Positions 43,713 to 54,689 of a DNA stretch of 64,000 nt are shown here, piece by piece. The notes under the pieces were generated by a model that was not told the DNA's origin, made no database searches, and saw only the letters and a list, made by a program, of their open reading frames with translations. Position 1 is the stretch's first letter; the number at the start of each line of letters is the position of its first letter. Position numbers and translations under genes: made by a program. Source of the stretch: Adiantum capillus-veneris (taxonomy: Eukaryota > Streptophyta > Polypodiopsida > Polypodiales > Pteridaceae); the NCBI GenBank assembly GCA_014529385.2, contig CM043952.1, positions 53,958,119-54,022,118 of the forward strand, read 5' to 3'.

Positions 43713-43935
43713 CACTGACAGTCAGAGCGCATTGGCAGTTGCGAGGAACCCAGTTTTTCATGCTCGCACAAATCACATTGAGGTGCATTACCACTATGTT
43801 AGGGAGAGGCTCTCAACAGGAGAGATCAGCTTGGCTTATGTGCCAACACAGGACAACCTTGCAGATCTTTTATTGTCTCGTGAGAAGCTTGAAGCTTTCC
43901 GCAAAGCTTTGGGCTTACTCCCCTTTGTGGAATGA
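43700..43935 (+). pseudogene. E9 RNase H tail
   Basis: In a second frame the sequence reads TIYTDSQSALAVARNPVFHA and YVPTQDNLADLL to a stop at 43935. It joins upstream integrase sequence near 43700. In E11 the two sides of this junction lie about 2.3 kb apart. Confidence 0.9.
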
Positions 43936-44010
43936 TCCTGTCCTCAGGGCATGGAACTTCCCTTTACTCATGTGCCAGCTCTCGTTCACTGCATCACTCT
44001 AGGGGGGATT

Positions 44011-44236
44011 TGTTACCATATACATGTGGTAGTGATGTGTGTGAACACTAGGACCGCCGTGGCATTTTTTCCCTCTTTAGGAGGTTTTTTCCCCCGTGCA
44101 TTGTATATACGCCCATCACTCTAGGGCTATCTATCTTTCCATTTGCACACTAAGTAACACACTCTCTATTGTGTGCCTTGAGCTTCCTTCATCTTCTCCA
44201 AGTTGTGTGTGTTTCTCTGCAACCCTAATTCCAACA
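44011..44236 (+). repeat. E9 3' LTR
   Basis: 226 bp, preceded by the purine tract AGGGGGGATT. It matches 41515-41742 at about 97 percent by eye. Confidence 0.95.
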
Positions 44237-45332
44237 ATGTACACTCAACAGTTATCAAATCCTTAATAATTTCAAACTTTTGGCCTATATACCCAGGGTT
44301 AAAATTGGGTATAGGCTTGAAAGAGATAATTATTACTTAAATGTGGTGGACTAGGATATCTAGCCTCTCATTAAGTACAAAGTTGTTCCTATAAGATCAT
44401 ATTTTGCCGAGGTGTATGAATTACATTGCAGGCTTAGGAAAAAATGAATAAAATAAGTCGATGATTTCTGTTGACCAAACTAATCCCGCATGAGCTGGTC
44501 CTTTTCTTCAGCACTCCCCCTTCCCGGCTTCTTGTCATGCCTAGCAAGATTTTACTCTTTAAGCAGGGGCTTTCTTTGTTTTTGTTTGTCCACAAAATGT
44601 TAGAAGGCCAACATCATCTGTTGCAAATGATCCTTCTCTTGTGGCTTGTACATTCTTGTAAGTGGATTTTCTCATTCATGGAGGATATAGCTACAAATCT
44701 GAGCCAAAGATCTTTGCATATTGGCACGAAGATAGTTAAATCAATCTCAAAATAGCCTTGTGTAGAAGGCTTCTTCGTAATGGCTTGGAAGGAACATAAT
44801 TTGTGAGAAGAGGCCGTAGGGGGTATCATTAAGATTGAAGATGAGACCTTTGTATCCCTCGAAGAATGAAGTCCATTTGACTTTTGTGGCTTCTGTAGTC
44901 GTGAATGTATTGATACATGCTGAGAGCATGTAGCAAATCTTTAACATCATTTTACAGGAAATGTTTGGTTTCCCTCGAACCAGGCTGGTCATTTGTTTGA
45001 TTGCCTTCCTCATACATGCGAGTGAAGGTGCCTCTCTTGGTTTGGGGAAGATCGGGTACTGGAGCCATGTAGGGTGAGAGACAAGCAGCTTCTCGAAGTC
45101 ATCCCACCTTCTTCTTATGATAATTGGGCAATGTGGGGTCGATCTGAAGGTGGGTTGCAGCAAAGTAATTGATCGTTACTGTCTACTTGTTCTCCCCCGT
45201 GAATTTGATTTTCCATTCCGGTCTCGCCCTTTTGATCTATTTAGTGGTCCATTCTAATAAATCTAGATTCTTATAGCTACCCTCGGCATCAGGTAAATTT
45301 GCTAGCAATAGCTCTGTTTTCTTTTCTGTTGT
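44237..45332 (-). pseudogene. Unrecognised minus-strand coding, includes a 138-codon open frame
   Basis: 44747-45163 (minus) is open for 138 codons, with WDDFEKLLVSHPTWLQYPIF and VKWTSFFEGYKGLIFNLND. Upstream frames read LPDAEGSYKNLDLLEWT and ARPEWKIKFTGENK. It resembles nothing I can name. It may be a piece of the same unknown element as 52490-56960, separated by the E10-E11 insertion. The segment at 44448-44518 is also found at 40672. Confidence 0.35.
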
Positions 45333-45560
45333 TGTTACCATATACATGTGGTAGTGATGTGTATGAACACACTTAGGACCGCCATGACATTTTTTCCCTC
45401 TTTAGGAGGTTTTTTCCCACGTGCATTGTATATACGCCCATCATTCTAGGGCTATCAATCTTTCCATTGAACAATAAGTAATATACTCTCTACTGTGTGC
45501 CTTGAGCTTCCTTTGTCTTCTCCAAGCTGTATGTGTTTTCCTGCAACCCTAAGTCCAACA
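45333..45560 (+). repeat. E10 5' LTR
   Basis: TGTTACCATATACATGTGG to AGTCCAACA. The following primer site is TGGTATTAGAGC (45563-45574), one change from the family site. Confidence 0.93.
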
Positions 45561-45884
45561 ATTGGTATTAGAGCAGGTTGCATCCTCTCGGGCTTAGTCG
45601 CCAGTAGCTCCAACACATGCTTGCTCACTTTCTCCGATTTTTGTGAGGGCTCGAAGAGCATAGTCTGCCAAGATTTTTGATTCAGACTCATTTCGGCCTC
45701 CGTTTCCACTACAAGCAGTACTGTGCAAGTTATTTCGTCATTTTGTGTAGAATTTATGTCAGTGCCATTTTTTGCATAACAGGTCCCTTACAGTCTTCCA
45801 CGGTTTGTGCTATATAGCACGTGTTGTTCCCGCTTCGTTTCTCCTCTTTTCGGGCAGTTTTCACATCAGGTGCAGGCATTGGTC

Positions 45885-46800
45885 ATGGCCGACAACAACA
45901 GAGATGTTTCAAGATGTTTGTTGTTGAGGACAGATTGGATGGGGACAATTACCCTATGTGGGCTTACATGATGCAACATTTTCTTGTGTCAAAGGGTGTT
46001 TGGAATATTATGCAGGGCATTGATGTACATCCTGGTTCTAAGGATGTAGGCGATGTTGAGGATGTTGCAGGTCTTGTTGCAAGGATTGTTGTTGTTAGGG
46101 TTGTTTTGCCTACAACTGAGCAAGCTCGTTGGGATGTAAAAGATGTGTAGGCTCATGCATTGATTGAATTGTCTGTGAAGCGCACTATTACTCCCCACAT
46201 TCATTCAGAGAAATCTGCCAAACAGGCTTGGGATATTCTGGCTGGTCTTTATGCATGTCGCAATGAGGCTAAAATTGCATTGCTGGCGTAAAGAGCTGGA
46301 ATTGAAGATTATACATGAGGAGGATGATATGGACAATTCCCTTGCTGGTGTCAAGGATATCAATGAGTAACTTATTTTTGCAGGTGAAGTCATTTCAGAC
46401 CATTCCTTGTGCAGACTGTCCTTGATGCCTTGCCAGACTCTTACCAGACTTTTGCTAGTACTTGGAGACTCATGACCCAAGGAAATTCTGAAGTTGTCAA
46501 GTTTGATGCATTGTGCACATTGCTGTTGCAAGAGTCGATTTCCAAAAAAAACAAGACTAGACAGCATGCAGTTGAACAGGCTTTTATTGCTGCTCGAAGA
46601 AAAGGTGGTAACAGTAATGCAACCACTTCTCATGGTTCTTCTGTGAGTGGAAAATTACATGTTTCTAATGCTTCTGTTGGTAGAAATTTGTCTGGAAATT
46701 CTAGTGATAAGGGCAAAAAGAAGATGCGTTGCCATTATTGTAAAGCTAATGATCACTTGATCAAGCAGTGTCCTAAGTTGAAGGTCAAAAGAGTCTAAGA
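45885..46800 (+). pseudogene. E10 gag
   Basis: The ATG at 45885 starts MADNNRD, with a frameshift soon after. LDGDNYPMWAYMMQHFLVSK follows, then a TAG at 46148-46150 at the same Gln codon as in E9, LPDSYQTFASTWRLMTQG, and the knuckle CHYCKANDHLIKQC near 46730-46770. A frameshift lies near 46790. Confidence 0.9.
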
Positions 46801-46865
46801 AGAAAGAGGCTGGTTCCACTACAAATATTGGTTCCACCACAAATACAGCTATTGTTGAGTCTTCT

Positions 46866-47410
46866 ATGAAAGGAGACTGTGATGCTGATGTTGGTGCAGA
46901 ATGGGCTTTTAGTGCAGAGTGCCCTTATGATCCTTCTATCCATGATGCATGTTTGTCAATTGCTGCAACAGATGCTCATGTGTGGCACTTTGATAGTGGT
47001 GCTACAAAGCACACTACCTCTCATCGTGACTTGTTTACCTCTCTCGAGGATGTCCCTCATGGGAATTCAGTCACTTGTGCAAACAATGCCTCTTATACGG
47101 TCAAGGGAGTTGGAAAGATTTTGCTTACTGTAAATGGCAGTTCTTTTAGACTTGTTGATGTATTGTATAAACCTGGGATCAAGAAGAATCATTTTTTCCT
47201 TATTTGCACTTGCTAGACTTGGTCTTGTAGTCAAATTTGTGGATGACACATGTATAGTACATGATCTTAGTTTTGCTGATGAAATTGTTGCATTAGACAT
47301 TTTATGTCGTCGGTTGTATAAGCTTACTTTGCATGACAAGTGTGGGTAGAATTTTGCAAATGCAATTGTGGATTCTAAGGTTATTTTAGATACAAAACTT
47401 TGGCATGCAC
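46866..47410 (+). pseudogene. E10 protease region
   Basis: VWHFDSGATKHTTSHRDLF carries the protease DSG triad. It continues with VKGVGKILLTVNGSSFRLVD and, in a second frame, LARLGLVVKFVDDTCIVHD. It stops at LWHA where the LTR junction begins. Confidence 0.9.
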
Positions 47411-47617
47411 TAGTGATGTGTGTGAACACACTAGGACCGTTGGGGCATTTTTTCCCTCTTTAGGAGGTTTTTTCCCCGTGCATTATATATACGCCCATCA
47501 CTCTAGGGCTATCAATCTTTCCATTTCACACTAATTAATACACTCTTAGTTGTGTGCCTTGAGCTTCCTTCGTCTTCTCCAAGTTGTGTGTGTTTCTCTG
47601 CAACCCTAATTCCAACA
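47411..47617 (+). repeat. LTR shared by E10 and E11, 5' truncated
   Basis: It starts inside the family LTR at TAGTGATGTGTGTGAACAC, lacking the first 20 or so bases, and ends ATTCCAACA. The primer site TGGTATCAGAGC (47620-47631) shows that it is the 5' LTR of E11. Confidence 0.9.
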
Positions 47618-47956
47618 ATTGGTATCAGAGCAGGTTGCGTCCTCCTGGGCTTAGTCGCCAGCAGCTCCAGCACACGCCTGCTCACTTTCTCCGATTTCTG
47701 TGAGCTTTGGCAAGCGTTCAAAATTTTGCTGGTCTACTCAGATTTCTGATTCAGCCTCATTTCGGCCTCCGTTTCCACTACAAGCAGGTCTGCATAGGCA
47801 ATTTCATCAGTTAGTGCAAGATTTCTGTCAGTGCCGTTTTCTGCATAACAGGTCCCATACAGTCTAGTGCGGGTTGTGCTATATAGCATGTGCTAGTCTC
47901 ACTTAGTTTCTCCTCATTTCGGGTAGTTTTCACATCAGGTGCAAACATTAATTTCC

Positions 47957-49130
47957 ATGGTTGACAACAAGATGTGTTCAAAATGTTTGCTGTTGAGGAA
48001 AGGTTGGATGGGGACAATTACCCAATGTGGGCTTACATGATGCAACATGTTCTTGTGTCAAAGGGCATCTGGAATATTGTGCAGGGCATTGATGTACGTC
48101 CTGGTTCTGAGGATGTAGGTGATGTTGAGGATGTTGCAGGTCTTGCTGCAAGGATTGCTGCTATTAGAGTTGTTTTGCCTACGGCATAACAATCTCGTTG
48201 GGATGTAAAGGATGTGCATACTCATGCGTTGATTGCGTTGTTTGTGAAGCGCACCATGACTCCTCACATTCATTCAGCGAAATCTGCAAAACAGGCTTGG
48301 AAAATTCTAGCAGGTCTTTATGCAAGCCACAATGAGGCTAAATTTGCTTTGCTGCGTAAAGAGCTGGAATCGAAGATTATGCATGAGGAAGATGATATGG
48401 ACACTTTCCTTGCTGGTGTCAAGCATATCAATGAGCAACTTATTTTTGCAGGTGAAGTCATTTCAGACAGTTCCCTTGTGCAGACTATTCTTGATGCCTT
48501 ACCAGATTCTTACCAGACTTTTGCTAGTACTTGGAGACTTATGACCCAAGGAAATCCTTCATTTGTCAAGTTTGATGCATTCTGCACATTGCTATTGCAA
48601 TAGTCACTTTCAAGAGAAAACAGGACTAGACAACGTGCAGTTGAACAGGCTTTTATTGCTTCTCAAAGAAAGGGTGGTAACAGTAATGCAGCCACTTCTT
48701 ATGGTTCTTCTGCGAGTGAAAAATCACCTGTTCCTAATGCTTCTGCTGGTAGCAATTCGTCTGGAAATTCTGGTGATAAGGGAAAAAAGAAGATGTGTTG
48801 CCATTATTGTAAAGCTAATGATCACTTGATCAAGCAGTGTCCTAAGTTGAAGGCCAAAGAGGCTAAGAAGAAAGAGGGTGGTACCACTGCAAATGCTGAT
48901 TCCACTACAAATGCAGCCATTGTTGACTCTTCTGTGAAAGGAGACTATGATGCTGATGTTGATGCAGAATGGGCTTTTAGTGCAGAGTGCACTTACAATT
49001 CTGTTGTCCATGATGCATGCATGTTAGTTGCTGCATATTCACATGTGTGGTATTTCGACAGTGGTGCTACAAAGCACATTACCTCACATTGTGAATTGTT
49101 CACCTCTCTCGAGTTTGTCCTCATGGGAAT
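47957..49130 (+). pseudogene. E11 gag and protease
   Basis: An ATG at 47957 (MVDNK) is followed by a frame change, then MFKMFAVEERLDGDNYPMWA. Gag goes on through ESKIMHEEDDMDTFLAG, with TAA at 48187 and TAG at 48601, to the knuckle CHYCKANDHLIKQC near 48798-48840 and the protease VWYFDSGATKHITSH near 49047. A one-base loss near 49117 shifts the frame. Confidence 0.9.
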
Positions 49131-50565
49131 TCAGTCACTTGTGCCAACAATGCTTCTTATCCGGTTCAAGGAGTTGGAAAGATTGTGCTTACTGTTGCAA
49201 ATGACAGTTTTTTCACACTTGTTGATGCACTTTATGCACCTGGGATCAAGAAGAATCTTTTGTCTGAATCTGCACTTGCTAGACTTGGACTTGTACTCAA
49301 ATTTGTGGATGACAGATGTACAATTCATGATCTTAGTTTTGGTGATGAAATTGTTGCATCTGGCCTTTTGTGCCGTGGGCTGTATAAGCTAACTTTGTAT
49401 GACAAGTGTAGATAAAATTTTGCAAATGTAGTTGTAGATTCAAGGGCCATTTCAGATGCAAAACTTTGGCATGCACGTTTTGGTCATCTGAATTTAGCCA
49501 GTTTGCTGTGTTTGCATAAATCTGATATGGTTGCTTCTTTGCCGCCTCTTCAAGCACCTGTCAAACATGTTTGTGAAGGCTGTATTTTGGGTAAAATGCA
49601 GCGTTCTAAGTTTCCAAAGGATGGTTCAGGTAGGGCTACATGCACGCTGCAGCTTGTGCATAGTGATGTTTGTGGGCCCATGCAAACTCCGTCCTTGGGC
49701 AATTACCTGTACTTCGTGACTTTCATTGATGATTACTCTAGGCATGCATGGGTATTTCCGCTTAAAACGAAGTCCGAAGTTTTTATGTGCTTCAAACAAT
49801 TTTTGGCTATGGCTGAAAATGTATCCAAATGTACTATGCACACCCTCCGCTCCGATCGAGGGGGGGAGTATATGTCTCATGAGTTTAATTCATTTCTGGC
49901 TAGTCTGGGATAAAACACCAATGTACAGTGCCTTATACACCTTAGCAAAATGGTGTTGCTGAGAGGAAAAACATGTCACTTACGAAAATGGCACGATGTA
50001 TGGTCAAAAGTCAAGCTTTGCCGCATTCTTTTTGGCTTGAAGCCATCATGTGTGCCACTTATGTACTTAACAGTTGTCCTACAAAAGCTTTGCAGTCTAT
50101 TACCCATATGAATCATGGCATGATAGAAAACCTTCTATTGAGCACATGCGTGTGTTTGGTTGTTTGGCATATGCTTTGGTGCCACAAACACAACACAGAA
50201 AATTGGATGATAAGGCTGTCATATGTATTTTTGTTGGTTATAGCGCTAAAAGCAAAGGTTATAGGTTGTTTCATCCACACAAAAAATGTATTTTGGTTTC
50301 ACGGGTTGTAGTGTTTGTGGAAGATTCTGTTCAACCCTTGGTGTCATGTACTAGAGACAGTACTGTAAGCTCACGGGACATTTATGGCACTTTGTTGCCT
50401 CTTTTCAGTGGTGGAAGTTTGAATGTAAATTCCAATGAGGCAAATGTACAACCTATGGGGGGTTTTGAAAATGTTACAGATCATCCTATTACTCATGCAG
50501 ATGCACATGATGTACTTGATGAGGAAAGGGTTGAAAATGAGCAAGCTAGAGGTATGCCAAAATGA
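49131..50565 (+). pseudogene. E11 GAG-pre-integrase and integrase
   Basis: CEGCILGKMQRSKFP, LVHSDVCGPMQTPSLGNYLY, YFVTFIDDYSRHAWVFPLKT and LRSDRGGEYMSHEF give the zinc region and two catalytic Asp. The Glu region near 49950 is frameshifted (VAERKNMSLTKMARCM). The C-terminal block FVGYSAKSKGYRLFHPHKKC follows. Confidence 0.9.
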
Positions 50566-50592
50566 TTGGTGCATACATTGTGTGACAGTTAA

Positions 50593-51632
50593 TTGGATGC
50601 ACCTTTGTCTAGTCGTACTCATTTAGGCTCTAGCCATGCATCTTATGCATCAGATTGTTATGCTTTGGCTATGTCTAGCTTACATTATGTAGAGGAACCT
50701 CTGTCTTTTGATGAAGCACATAATTCAAAAAATTTGATGGCTGCCATGCAATCAGAATATGACGCACTGATAAAAAATGACACATGGACTTTATGTGATT
50801 TGCCTCCTGACAAAAAGGCCATTGGTACGAAGTGGGTTTACAAGTGAAATGCAAGCCAGATGGTGCAATCGATCGCCATAAGGCTCGACTTGTTGCAAAG
50901 GGTTATGCACAGCAAAAAGGCATAGATTATGAAGAGACTTTTGCTCCCACTTGCCGTATGACTACTGTGCATTTTCTATGTGAATTGGTAGCTCATTTTG
51001 GTTGGGCTGTACATCAATCAGACATTGTTACTACTTTCTTGAATGGTGACATATTTGAGGAAGTTTATGTAACGCAGCCTCGCGATTTTGTCGTGAAAGG
51101 ACAAGAGGACAAAGTGTGCATATGTAAGAAGGATTTGAATGGGTTGAAGCTATCTCCTCGTGCTTGGTATGAGAAAGCTGACACTCACTTGGTCAAACGA
51201 GGCTTTTGTAACGGTGCAACAGAAAGCACATTGTATGTAAAGCATGAGGGTGATGTACTTCTCATTGTGGTTCTTTATGTAGATGATTTGCTGATCATTG
51301 GACCAAATGAGAGACATATTGCTGAATTAAAGGCTGATTTGAATGCTATTTTCAAGATGAAAGATTTGGGGTTGTTGCATCATTACTGGGGTATATAGTT
51401 TAAGCAGTGTGATGGTGGTATTGCCTTGTGTCAGAAAAGTTACATAGAGACATTGCTATGTAAATTTGGACTCGAGGACTGCAAACCTATTGCCACTCCC
51501 ATGGAAACAGGTTTGAAGTGGAGTCTTCATGACTCTGGTGTTCCTGCTAATGTCACTCTTTACCAAACTGCTATTGGATGCCTCATTTATGTATGCAACA
51601 CAAGGCTGGATATTCAGTTTGCAGTCTCATAG
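50593..51632 (+). pseudogene. E11 reverse transcriptase
   Basis: EEPLSFDEAHNSKNLMAAMQ, then [40 protein letters not shown] and an intact YVDD box at 51277-51288. A frameshift near 50846 and TAG codons at 51396-51398 and 51630-51632 (both at expected Gln) interrupt it. Confidence 0.92.
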
Positions 51633-51639
51633 GTCAACA

Positions 51640-52240
51640 AATTACTGTATAGCCCAAGGTATAAGCATTGGCAGGCTTTCAAGAGGATTTTCCGCTACCT
51701 TAGTGGCACTTTACATCTTGGCTTGTTCTATCCCAAGGGGGGATCATTGCCTCCAGACTTACATGCTTTTTCGGACTCAGATTGGGCTGGCTGTTTTGAC
51801 ACGCGAGTGTCCACAAGTGGTTTTTGTTTCATGCTTGGCAGTTCATGTATATCATGGTTGATCAAGAAGCAATCTATTGTGGCCACTTCTACTTGTCAGG
51901 CTGAGTACATGGCAGTCTCCATAGCTACGGTTGAGTGTGTATGGCTCAGTTGCCTTATGGCTGATTTGGGTGTTGGACAGGACACTGCCAACACTATCTA
52001 CACTAACAGTCAGAGCGCATTGGCAGTTGCGAGGAACCCAATTTTTCATGCTTGCACAAAGCACATTGAGGTGCATTACCACTATGTCAGGGAGAGGCTC
52101 TTAGCAGGAGAGATCAGCTTGGCCTATGTGCCAACACAGGACAACCTTGCAGATCTTTTCACAAAAGCATTGTCTCATGAGAAGCTCAAAGCTCGAAGCT
52201 TTCCGCAAAGCTTTGGGCTTACTCCCCTTTGTGGAGTGAT
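51640..52240 (+). pseudogene. E11 RNase H
   Basis: DLHAFSDSDWAGCFDTRVST, SWLIKKQSIVATSTCQAEYM, TIYTNSQSALAVARNP and YVPTQDNLADLFTKALSHEK define copia RNase H. An extra stretch near 52190 shifts the end into another frame. Confidence 0.92.
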
Positions 52241-52314
52241 TATGTCCTCAGGGCATGGCACTTTCCTTCACTCATGTGCCAACTCTCGTTCATCACATCA
52301 CTCCAGGGGGGATT

Positions 52315-52490
52315 TGTTACCATATACATGTGGTAGTGATGTGTGTGAACACACTAGGACTGCCGAGGCATTTTTTCCCTCTTTTAGGAGGTTTTTCCCC
52401 CGCGCATTATATATACGCCCATCACTCTAGGGCTATCAATCTTTCCATTGCACACTAAGTAATACACTCTCAGTTGTGTGCTTTTGAGCT
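52315..52490 (+). repeat. E11 3' LTR, 3' truncated
   Basis: Preceded by CAGGGGGGATT. It starts TGTTACCATATACATGTGG and follows the family to about 52490, where the last 50 or so bases are replaced by unrelated sequence. No target duplication can be expected. Confidence 0.9.
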
Positions 52491-53060
52491 AGAGCTGCTG
52501 ACTTCTTGGAACTCTAATGAGCTTGCTGATATTGCTTCTCTTTTTTATCCAGGGTCAGCTTGCTGCTTTGGGTTGTACTTTACTGCACGCCTTTCCATCA
52601 CTTTTTTTTCATACAGTTGTTTGTACTTTCTAAGTTCTCCACTGATGTGCTCAACCTGGACGTCTCTCCTGTGCGGAGCTTCTACCAGGTTGTCTCTACC
52701 AATTCTTTGTTTGCAGTCATTGTTTTGTCCATCTTGTGCTTGATGCTGACTACTACCAAAACTCAGGTCGGCATTATTTTGCTCCTCTTTTTCATATTTG
52801 AGAGTTATTTGCATAATTTTTTGTTCAACTCATCAGCCAATCTTGAGATCAAAGCTGCCTTGGCCATATTGGACATTAGTTCTTGCATGGAAGGCCCTTG
52901 GGAAGTTTCTCTTGTATCTTCTTTTGCGGTTACTTGAGCTAATCCCTTGTCTTTCTTGATACCTTCTTTCTTCATTTTAGTGTGATTGTCAGTTCAGAGG
53001 GCATATCCGTTGTTTTTTCGGCTTCTTCCTCGTGCAAAGTGTCTTTATGTGAATGTCTAG
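52491..53060 (-). pseudogene. Unrecognised minus-strand coding (Lys/Glu/Arg-rich)
   Basis: The minus strand gives NLVEAPHRRDVQVEHISGEL and RKYKQLYEKKVMERRAVKYN, then a stop. It is charged and looks like true former coding sequence, but matches no family I know. The plus-strand frame at 52560-52937 is hydrophobic and is probably its shadow. Confidence 0.3.
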
Positions 53061-53192
53061 CCAAGGGTTTCAGCCCTACATTCTGATGCTTTGTCATAAA
53101 ATATAATATCTAACTTTACCAAATGATTTTCTCATATTAAACTAATCATTTAATATGGGAAGATAAAAGGGGAACAAGAGTTGAGATATAGA

Positions 53193-53382
53193 TATGTGCT
53201 TTTAGACCTATCTCAACAGGTGACCAAAAGGAGAAATGGTTGCATCTCAATAGGGGTCCAAAAGGAAACGGTCTACCAAAGAGCAATGTGCAATAAGTGC
53301 TTCTAGATTTACCTCAGCAAGGGACTAAAAGGAGAGATGGTTACATCTCTCCAAAAGGAGGTAGTCTATCAAAGAGCAACGT
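53193..53382. repeat. Two divergent copies of a unit of about 100 bp
   Basis: GTGCTTTTAGACCTATCTCA and GTGCTTCTAGATTTACCTCA start two aligned units, each ending in CAAAGAGCAAYGTGCA. They lie in otherwise unassigned sequence (53061-53700). Confidence 0.8.
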
Positions 53383-53571
53383 GCATCTAATGGAGCTTAA
53401 AAGACCTTAGGGTCAGCTTCATTAAAGACCTCCAAGAGTTAGTGTTAAAAGGTCCTTTGACCTTAGGTAAGCTATGGCTGACCTTGAGGTGGGAATCCTA
53501 CCCAAGTATGAGGTGCTTGTCGGCTTGCTAAGTGTTTGTGGGAACCTTGCCCAAAGCCTGAGGTGATTTTT

Positions 53572-53703
53572 ATGCTTAAATGACTAAGGTTCTTGAAGTG
53601 TTCAATTCAAAGATAAACTCTCAAGAGGCATAATCTGTTTCCATGCTTAATTGACTAAGTGTTTGAAGTATTCAATTCAAACCAAATGACTTAAGAAGCA
53701 TAA
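53572..53703. repeat. Tandem pair of about 65 bp
   Basis: GCTTAAATGACTAAGG and GCTTAATTGACTAAGT start two units, each with GAAGTRTTCAATTCAAA and ending AGGCATAA or AAGCATAA. Confidence 0.8.
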
Positions 53704-53841
53704 AAGACACATGTCAAAACCATCCACATGTGGCCCTCATGATATGCTTGAGTCCTATTGGATAGTCTTTAAAGGGGTCCAATGATAATTTAGATGCATA
53801 AAAATAAATAATTAAGTTCTTTCTCTCAAAGAGGAAAAAGA

Positions 53842-53853
53842 GGACACGTGTCC
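53842..53853. promoter_or_regulatory. Palindromic G-box GGACACGTGTCC
   Basis: A perfect 12-bp palindrome around CACGTG, the bZIP/bHLH binding core of plants. It lies upstream of poly-G and CA tracts (53885-53930). Whether it drives anything is unknown; 53700-54690 holds no gene I recognise. Confidence 0.4.
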
Positions 53854-54689
53854 AATTGATATAATTAAATAATACGAGAGAGAGAGAGGGGGGGGGGGGT
53901 ATACTCTCCCACACACACACACACACACTCATTGTGTGGAGTGCAAAGTGCAAGAGCTCCATATCCTTCTCAAAAGTTGAGAGCCTACACCAACACTCTT
54001 GGCTATGGAATGAAAATCCAACCAAGAGCCATGCTTTAATGCTTAAGCTTGCCAACTTCTTCATCTTCATTGCTATGCTATTATGATATGCTAAGCAAGA
54101 AGAGTGATGATAAGTGAGGAACTATTTCTTTCTCCTATGGATGATTCTTCTTCTTCTTTCCTACCCTCATTCTCTGCTAGCTCTCTCCACCTTCGAAGGT
54201 GTTTGAGGCCTTGGGACTGAGGCTTGGGATAGTTAATGCTTTTTGCAAAGTTTATGTTATGCTTGTGATGCATGAAACTTTCTATCTTCATAGCATCACC
54301 AAGGTCACAAGAACATAAAGATTGTATTGTACCAAATCTCTCTTGATGGGAGAATCTATAATACAAACGCCTTTTGGAGGGGGGACCGGCTCCAAGTAAA
54401 TCCGATCCTCAACTATTGTCATGTTCTCTAATACTCTCTCTCTTGCAAAAGTATTGTTCATGCCAAGTTAATTAAGTACTAGGTTCCTGTTGTTACCATC
54501 AATTAAGTTCACTCTCTATGTTCTCAGAGTAAACTCACAAAATTTCTCACTCTAATTTTCTTAATTCCGCTATTCTCAAAGTTCATAGGCCAGTCTCATT
54601 ACATGCTTTCTCCACATTTCTTGTATCTTTAAGACCTTTCTGAGAACTTGTTTTTGCTCTTGTGTTCCTGATGAGAGGTATACACCAGC

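Larger units (their letters stand above)
41515..44236 (+). mobile_element. Ty1/copia element E9 with a large internal deletion
   Basis: LTRs at 41515-41742 and 44011-44236 are flanked by ACGTA and ATGTA, a 5-bp duplication with one transition. Gag, protease and the start of integrase are present; integrase core and RT are gone, joined directly to the RNase H tail. The LTRs differ at about six positions plus a 2-bp indel, so insertion is not ancient. Confidence 0.93.
45333..47410 (+). mobile_element. Ty1/copia element E10, 3' truncated
   Basis: It has a 5' LTR (45333-45560), primer site, gag and protease, and ends at KLWHA of the GAG-pre-integrase, where it is joined to the interior of the next LTR (47411). 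Integrase, RT and RNase H are absent. The left flank is GTTGT; no right partner can exist for this fused structure. Confidence 0.88.
47411..52490 (+). mobile_element. Ty1/copia element E11, most complete of its family
   Basis: All copia domains are present in order: gag, protease, integrase, RT, RNase H, purine tract and 3' LTR. Both LTRs are truncated (5' end of the left, last 50 or so bases of the right). Stops and frameshifts occur in every domain. It serves as the reference that shows what E9 and E10 have lost. Confidence 0.93.

Noticed and set aside
43713-44002. C-terminal extension of the E9 protease-integrase frame
   Set aside because: It is RNase H sequence in the wrong frame beyond the deletion junction.
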